From positions 1 through 20,434 of the IMG/VR virus record IMGVR_UViG_3300043411_000900: a DNA stretch of 20,434 nucleotides, one strand, 5' to 3'. The notes below the pieces were generated by a model. That model was given only the letters and a program-made list of their open reading frames with translations. It did not search any database and was not told the DNA's origin. Position 1 is the stretch's first letter. Every line of letters starts with the position of its first letter. A program made the translations under genes and the position numbers. This document shows positions 16,118 to 20,434 of the stretch, in pieces. Origin of the DNA: a virus.

Positions 16118-18349
16118 CTACGCCCCCTTGCACGCATTCGTTCCGGACCAGTCAAAGATGATCGTGGCTTCGTCGGACCCTGCCGTATCGCCGCAGATCG
16201 GCAGCAACCCGTAGCGCTGAGCAATCGTGTCCTTACACGCACCGATGACGTGGTAAGCAATGACATTAATCGCCGTCAGTACGCCACCGCCCGATTCATT
16301 CGGCATGTCCACGTCGCAAATGTAGGTACGACCCGTATTCAAATCGATCTTACCGGACTCGATGTACTCGCAGCAATCCGAAGGTGCCGTGTGCGCAATG
16401 TTGTCGGCGCCGAAGATTCGGTCGGCAGAAGGCACGGACAGTCCCGCCAGCGAATCCGTGTGCCTCGCCAACGAATTCTCCGGGTAGAGGTGGTAGATCT
16501 TTCCACCGAACAGGTTCCCATTCGAGCACCGAACGAACATTCCGTACTTGAATGTCCGCGAACAGAACAACTGACACTCATCGCCGTCAACGATCGACAC
16601 TTCCGCAATCGATCCACCCGTGACCGTATAGGCCCCTGTGTACGCGACGAACGCACCGGAAGCCATTTGCACATAAACAGCGCCCGCTGTGCAAAAGTCC
16701 TCGACGGTCGCGTAGCTCGTCGCATTGCAACCGATTGTAATGTAAACCTCTAGGTGCATTTCGCCATTGAAGGAGAAAGGAGTCACCGGCATCATCACCG
16801 CCACAATCGGATAGAAGCCCGTGTAGGTCCACTCTCCCCACCAGCCCTGGAATCCGTCTTCTTCAATCGGATCTTGCGTCACCGCGGTCAGGGTGAGTGT
16901 GACCGCAGACTGACAATCGAACGGCTGAATCGTCGCCTGCATGTGCGTCCCTGGACAGTGACACGGATCGCAGTTACCGCAGTCGATCAAGTACACGTCG
17001 CGCGTGTCGCCAAGGCAATCGAAGTTCTGTTTCACTCGCTTGCCAAAGTCGCACCAACTGGCACCATTCGGCCACGGATCTCCTGCCTGCGTGTTCACGC
17101 AGTACATCCACACCGGGACAATGCAGAAGTCCGGCAAACAGAATCCTGGGGTCTCAGGATCAATGCGGTAGATCTGCCCCGAATACAAGCAGCACGAGTT
17201 CGCCAGCGTATCTCCGTCGCCGCAGAACTCCAGAAACTCCATGTCGCCGCCCACGCAATCGCAAACGACCGGCAGGATCAAAATGTACTTCTGCTCCTGC
17301 TCGTCCCACACTGCCAAGTACCGAGAGCCCGACAATGCACCGTCCGCATACCCTTCGCGATCGTAGACCGTCACGGGGCTCCCTGGATCATGGATATCAG
17401 GGTAGGCGCCCCAATAGTTCTCGACAGTCGCCGTCGCCGAACCGCTAGAGACAGTCGACGTTAACTCACCATCGATGTAGCGAGCCTTGCCTTCCAATTC
17501 GAAGATCGCAATTGCATCGTCGGCAATCTCCGGTGCATGGCGACCGCAACCACGGTAGGTTGTCACGAAGTTCTGTGCGTACCGGCGATCAGGCGTCACG
17601 TCGTACGCCGTCATCGTTCGGCCTGTGTACGCCAGCGTGTAAAGATTCAGCTCCTTGACTTCGATCGATGCCGCGCCCAAGTTCGTCGTCCCCGAGATCT
17701 CAAAGAAGATCACTTCGGGATTGTTGTGATTCAAGAAGACGTATATCTGATCCTGCTCGTCCCAGACTGCGATGAACCGCTCGCCACCTTTGGCGTTTGG
17801 CAATAGGTTGTCCCGGTCGAAGACATCAAAACTCGTCCCCGGATCGTGGATGTTCGGAAACGCTCCCCAATAGTGATCGACGTTGACTTGCGCATGCTTG
17901 TAGTCCTCGACTCCAGCGTCCTGAAGATTCTCAGCCAGCGTACCGTCAATGAACCTCGCTTTGCCTTCCAGTTCGATCACGACCACTGCGTTCGGTGCAA
18001 TGTCCTCCGACAACCGTCCGCAGCCGTAGTATCCATCGACGTAGTTCTGCGCAAACCGCTTGTCGGGTGTGTAGTCGTAGATCGTGAAGTCTCGACCATC
18101 CAGCAGGAAGCTAGGCGTCGTCAACTCCTTCGCCGTCGTCGTCTGCGTGCCGAGGCTCGTTGCCGTGACCTTGAAGAACACCAACGTGCCATCTCCAACC
18201 ACCGTTGAGTTGTTGATGTTCGTGATGTAGTTGATGATCTGCTCGAACCCATCACGGATCGCTGCCGTGTTGCGTCGCTCTACCGATCGATTGCAAGGGT
18301 CCAGCGTGATTCGTCGCCACGCATCTAGCCTCGATGTGTCCTGGGCCAT
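16118..18349 (-). CDS. Cys-rich tail or receptor-contact protein with a tandem duplication (743 aa)
   Basis: No named family identified with certainty. Residues 1-52 form a short helical N-terminus. Residues about 53-206 and 211-358 are two copies of one module, each with YDxTPDxR.AQNxV, xGCGR, ELEGKARxIDG, YWGAxPxIHDPG, a VxDR or VYDR segment and AVWDEQxQxY. Residues 361-743 contain 26 cysteines, including a tight CGNCDPCHC cluster (457-465) and two CC pairs, with beta-rich sequence between. The repeated YWG...DPG...VYD...AVWDE pattern resembles modules I have seen in tail or receptor-region proteins of planctomycete-associated phages; this is recollection. The start directly follows the upstream TAG and has GGAGG (18359-18363). 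A disulfide-stabilised external virion protein is the best guess. Confidence 0.8.
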   Translation of the reverse strand: MAQDTSRLDAWRRITLDPCNRSVERRNTAAIRDGFEQIINYITNINNSTVVGDGTLVFFKVTATSLGTQTTTAKELTTPSFLLDGRDFTIYDYTPDKRFAQNYVDGYYGCGRLSEDIAPNAVVVIELEGKARFIDGTLAENLQDAGVEDYKHAQVNVDHYWGAFPNIHDPGTSFDVFDRDNLLPNAKGGERFIAVWDEQDQIYVFLNHNNPEVIFFEISGTTNLGAASIEVKELNLYTLAYTGRTMTAYDVTPDRRYAQNFVTTYRGCGRHAPEIADDAIAIFELEGKARYIDGELTSTVSSGSATATVENYWGAYPDIHDPGSPVTVYDREGYADGALSGSRYLAVWDEQEQKYILILPVVCDCVGGDMEFLEFCGDGDTLANSCCLYSGQIYRIDPETPGFCLPDFCIVPVWMYCVNTQAGDPWPNGASWCDFGKRVKQNFDCLGDTRDVYLIDCGNCDPCHCPGTHMQATIQPFDCQSAVTLTLTAVTQDPIEEDGFQGWWGEWTYTGFYPIVAVMMPVTPFSFNGEMHLEVYITIGCNATSYATVEDFCTAGAVYVQMASGAFVAYTGAYTVTGGSIAEVSIVDGDECQLFCSRTFKYGMFVRCSNGNLFGGKIYHLYPENSLARHTDSLAGLSVPSADRIFGADNIAHTAPSDCCEYIESGKIDLNTGRTYICDVDMPNESGGGVLTAINVIAYHVIGACKDTIAQRYGLLPICGDTAGSDEATIIFDWSGTNACKGA
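16123..16129 (-). promoter_or_regulatory. Shine-Dalgarno AAGGGGG deciding the start of the 234-aa gene
   Basis: It lies 7 bases before the ATG at 16113-16115, inside the end of the upstream 743-aa gene. The longer GTG start (16131-16133) would put it inside the reading frame. Confidence 0.65.
17276..17719 (-). repeat. Tandem protein module, copy 2
   Basis: Residues about 211-358 of the 743-aa protein. Landmarks are YDVTPDRRYAQNFV, RGCGR, FELEGKARYIDG, YWGAYPDIHDPG, VYDRE and YLAVWDEQEQKYILIL. It directly follows copy 1 and leads into the Cys-rich half. Confidence 0.85.
17732..18193 (-). repeat. Tandem protein module, copy 1
   Basis: Residues about 53-206 of the 743-aa protein. Shared landmarks with copy 2 are YDYTPDKRFAQNYV, YGCGR, IELEGKARFIDG, YWGAFPNIHDPG, VFDRD and FIAVWDEQDQIYVFL. 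The match is clear in protein but weak in DNA, so the duplication is old. Confidence 0.85.
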
Positions 18350-20434
18350 CTACGCACGCCTCCGTCCTGCCGTACGCACCTTCGCCGATATCCGTTCCAG
18401 AAACCAACGCACCTTGCCCGAGTTCTTGATCCGCAGGAACGCCGACACGCCACGCACTCGCGGGTGCGAAGTGTAGTTGAGTCCTTGCTTACCCCAAGTC
18501 CCCGTCGCCTGAACCACAGACGCCTCGTAAGCTTCCTGGGCACTCTGCCCGGCACGCAGCTCCCAAGCTACCTCACCGGAATGCACGCCCAGCACGCCCT
18601 GGATCTCCGTCAGCAGTCCCTCGACTTGATTCTCAGGGTCCAGGTGAATCGGGCCGATGTCGCAATAGGACGCGATCTCCTGGTCACCGTCGTCCACCGT
18701 AAACTGCCGATCGAAGTACCGAATGTATCCATCGCGACCACCAACCAGAACGATCGGGCAATCATCCCAGGCAATCCGCTCGTGCGTTGCAAACGGTTCG
18801 TAGTCCGTGTCGATCGAGAATCTCCAAAAGCTCTTGCTCTCCCAATCAAACCACCAGTGCGTTGTGCCCGATCCATCGCGCTTCGTCGTGAAGATGTGGA
18901 TTCCTCGACACACCATGTCGTACTCCAAGTGGATCGACTCCCGAGCGCCGTTAAGGCACAGCAGTTCGTCGGGGAGCCGCTCGCGCGACAAGCTCGTCGG
19001 CATCCCTGCACAGCCCGCCGGCATCACGTAGAGCCCGTCCGGGGACAAGAACACCACCATGTCGTTCGGAGTTCGGCACCATGCGTTGGCCGACACGATG
19101 CCTATCTTTCTCGATAACTGATCGATGGTTCCGCCGTAGCCTGGATCTCCACGCAGAATCCACAACGACGTGTAGCAACCGAACACAAGGCACTCATCGC
19201 TGTGCGGGATCAAGGCAGTGATCGGATCGGCAAGTTGGCCGGCCACAGAGTTCTGCGCCGCCACTGCTGCCGCCGAGTCTTCCTGCGAGTAGTCCCAGTC
19301 CAACGGATCACCCTGGCGAGACATGTACCAGATGTGCGGAAACAGATCGCCACCCGCATAGACAATGCGATCACGATAGACCGTCACGAGTCGACAACCG
19401 CCGGGCACCGTCCCAGCCACCGCAACGTGCGAGTACATCGTCTCTTCACGCGGATCGAAGATCTTCGCCGATCGAACGATCCGGTAAAGCACGGCACCAA
19501 TGTCCGCCGTGAATCCTTCCGCAACGGGCAGGGCAGGGGAGAACGTCAGCGACGTGGCTGAGACACCAGTGACTTGATAGTGCCCCTGGAAAAGGTCTCC
19601 GCCAGCTCCCTGCTGCGTTACGCTCACATTGACGATCGGATCTCCGGTCCCTGTAAACGTCAGTCCTGAAGCATCGTAGGTGAGCGATTCAACGTTGCGT
19701 CCAACATTCTCACCAGTGAATTCAATCACCCACGGATCGTCGTCCGCACCCGTGCCCGTAACCGTTACGGTATCCATCGTCGTCAGTGCTTCCAGAGCAG
19801 CCTTAACGGACGCTGCCGAAGCATTGTAAGCCAAGGCCGTCGTCTGTTGGCCGCGGAACACCAACCGGAACGTACCGCCATCCGCTTGATCGACGAACAC
19901 TGCCTGCTTCTCGTTCTGCGAATAGTCGCTGTTGAGAAACTCCATGACGTAGTTGGCGTCGATCCCCAGGGACGTAAAGTTCCGCGATGAGTCAGTCAGT
20001 TCGTTGTACGAGTCTCCAGCGATCGAAGCACCGGACCCATTGATCGCCACACCGTAGTCAGCGATGTACAGCAGTTGCTCGCGATCGGCCGCAACTAGAT
20101 CGACTCCAGCACTCACGTCAACGTCCGTATCGATCAACTTCAACGAGTCCGCAGTGTCCTCCATGTAGATCAAGCCGTTACTGACCGCCACCAGCACGTC
20201 GCGCCGCAGATCGTCAAACACAGTCGGCAGTGAAGTATCGCGACCGAACTCCGTCGAAATCTGCGTCATGAAGATCGATTCATCAGCGCTGATCGTGCGC
20301 GTCGACACATAGTGATTGCTGAGCGTCGAGGCCGAAACGATCGCCATGCCACGGAATCGCCAGAACGGTTGAATCGAGTTCGTGCCGGGAATCACTCGCA
20401 CCGAAAACCGGCCAGGAGCGTTGGGGTTGTCCGA
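18350..20434 (-). CDS. Beta-propeller-like phage tail hub or DNA-stabilisation protein, N-terminus beyond window
   Basis: The frame is open to the right edge (11 further codons before the GTG at 20401, reading SDNPNAPGRFS), so the true start is not visible. At least 694 residues remain. Counting from the edge, repeated beta-strand blades include GRDTSLPTVFDDLR, DRIVYAGGDLFPHIWYMSR (about 356-374), CLVFGCYTSLWILRGDPG (about 415-432) and MVVFLSPDGLYVM (about 459-471). The 'value looked up, vendor-style flag, on-screen check' pattern of IWYMSRQGDPLDWDY and LWILRG recalls podovirus tail-hub proteins and P22 gp10-type stabilisation proteins. An extra module interrupts it at about 185-279. It ends with TAG touching the ATG of the 743-aa gene, implying translational coupling. 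A tail adaptor or hub is inferred. Confidence 0.7.
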   Translation of the reverse strand, partial: SDNPNAPGRFSVRVIPGTNSIQPFWRFRGMAIVSASTLSNHYVSTRTISADESIFMTQISTEFGRDTSLPTVFDDLRRDVLVAVSNGLIYMEDTADSLKLIDTDVDVSAGVDLVAADREQLLYIADYGVAINGSGASIAGDSYNELTDSSRNFTSLGIDANYVMEFLNSDYSQNEKQAVFVDQADGGTFRLVFRGQQTTALAYNASAASVKAALEALTTMDTVTVTGTGADDDPWVIEFTGENVGRNVESLTYDASGLTFTGTGDPIVNVSVTQQGAGGDLFQGHYQVTGVSATSLTFSPALPVAEGFTADIGAVLYRIVRSAKIFDPREETMYSHVAVAGTVPGGCRLVTVYRDRIVYAGGDLFPHIWYMSRQGDPLDWDYSQEDSAAAVAAQNSVAGQLADPITALIPHSDECLVFGCYTSLWILRGDPGYGGTIDQLSRKIGIVSANAWCRTPNDMVVFLSPDGLYVMPAGCAGMPTSLSRERLPDELLCLNGARESIHLEYDMVCRGIHIFTTKRDGSGTTHWWFDWESKSFWRFSIDTDYEPFATHERIAWDDCPIVLVGGRDGYIRYFDRQFTVDDGDQEIASYCDIGPIHLDPENQVEGLLTEIQGVLGVHSGEVAWELRAGQSAQEAYEASVVQATGTWGKQGLNYTSHPRVRGVSAFLRIKNSGKVRWFLERISAKVRTAGRRRA
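19598..19882 (-). other. Domain: inserted beta-sandwich-like module in the propeller protein
   Basis: Residues about 185-279 from the window edge. GGTFRLVFRGQQTTALAYNA, ASVKAALEAL, VTVTGTGADDDPWVIEFTG and NVESLTYDASGLTF form a self-contained unit. This GTFxLxFxGxxT..I.yNAsAaxVxxALeaL pattern recurs as an add-on module in many phage and secreted proteins. It sits between propeller strands and looks like an insertion. Confidence 0.6.

Noticed and set aside
14987-16753. Long plus-strand frames of 260 and 295 codons
   Set aside because: They are antisense to the 336-, 234- and 743-aa genes. The products are strongly Arg/His-rich, with no fitting ribosome site or neighbours on that strand.
20345-20401. 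GTG at 20401 or ATG at 20347 as the true start of the propeller protein
   Set aside because: The frame stays open to the window edge and neither codon has a convincing Shine-Dalgarno, so the gene is treated as truncated by the window.

Overview
The window reads as the late, virion-protein end of a tailed-phage or prophage genome. Every gene I accept lies on the minus strand, so transcription runs from the right edge to the left edge. The genes are packed like an operon: TAG directly followed by ATG, gaps of 2 to 12 bases, and one long overlap. Most starts have a purine-rich Shine-Dalgarno (GGAGG, AAGGGGG or GAAGGGG) with 7 bases between it and the start codon. No tRNA, rRNA, CRISPR array, IS element, integrase, terminase, portal or capsid gene is visible. 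The host is bacterial. A Rhodopirellula-like planctomycete is only a guess, based on frequent CGATCG and on a familiar-looking tail-protein repeat.

Right part (20434 to 14258): a large beta-propeller-like protein, probably a tail hub or stabilisation protein, is cut by the window edge. It is followed by a 743-aa protein made of a tandem duplication plus a very cysteine-rich half, a 234-aa protein with clustered cysteines, a 336-aa protein with a Tyr/Gly/Pro/Asn-rich tail, and a 106-aa basic protein. These look like tail, receptor-contact or internal virion proteins.

Middle (14248 to 554): a 378-aa Gln-rich coiled-coil protein precedes one uninterrupted 4181-codon gene. I read that gene as a phage 'polyvalent' protein. 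In order it carries an FPDDM N-terminal motif, a hydrophobic Ala/Gly region, a zincin (HELAH), a possible sliding-clamp-like module, an N6-adenine methyltransferase (DSSAGNG, NPPFG), a strawberry-notch-type SF2 helicase (Walker A, DESH, SAT, HRTGQ), a second zincin (HEIAHH) and an LPD38-like C-terminal region. The methyltransferase plus helicase pairing resembles phage P1 DarB. The inferred role is a protein packaged in the virion and injected with the DNA to protect it and help it establish, including against restriction.

Left part (553 to 1): a small gene of unknown function, then a strong intrinsic terminator, then the start of another gene (N-terminal hydrophobic segment) that leaves the window.

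The most unusual thing found is a 124-codon reading frame (7669-8043, same strand, different frame) nested in the linker between methyltransferase and helicase. It has a consensus Shine-Dalgarno at the same spacing as the accepted genes and a protein-like composition, while the giant protein there is low-complexity.
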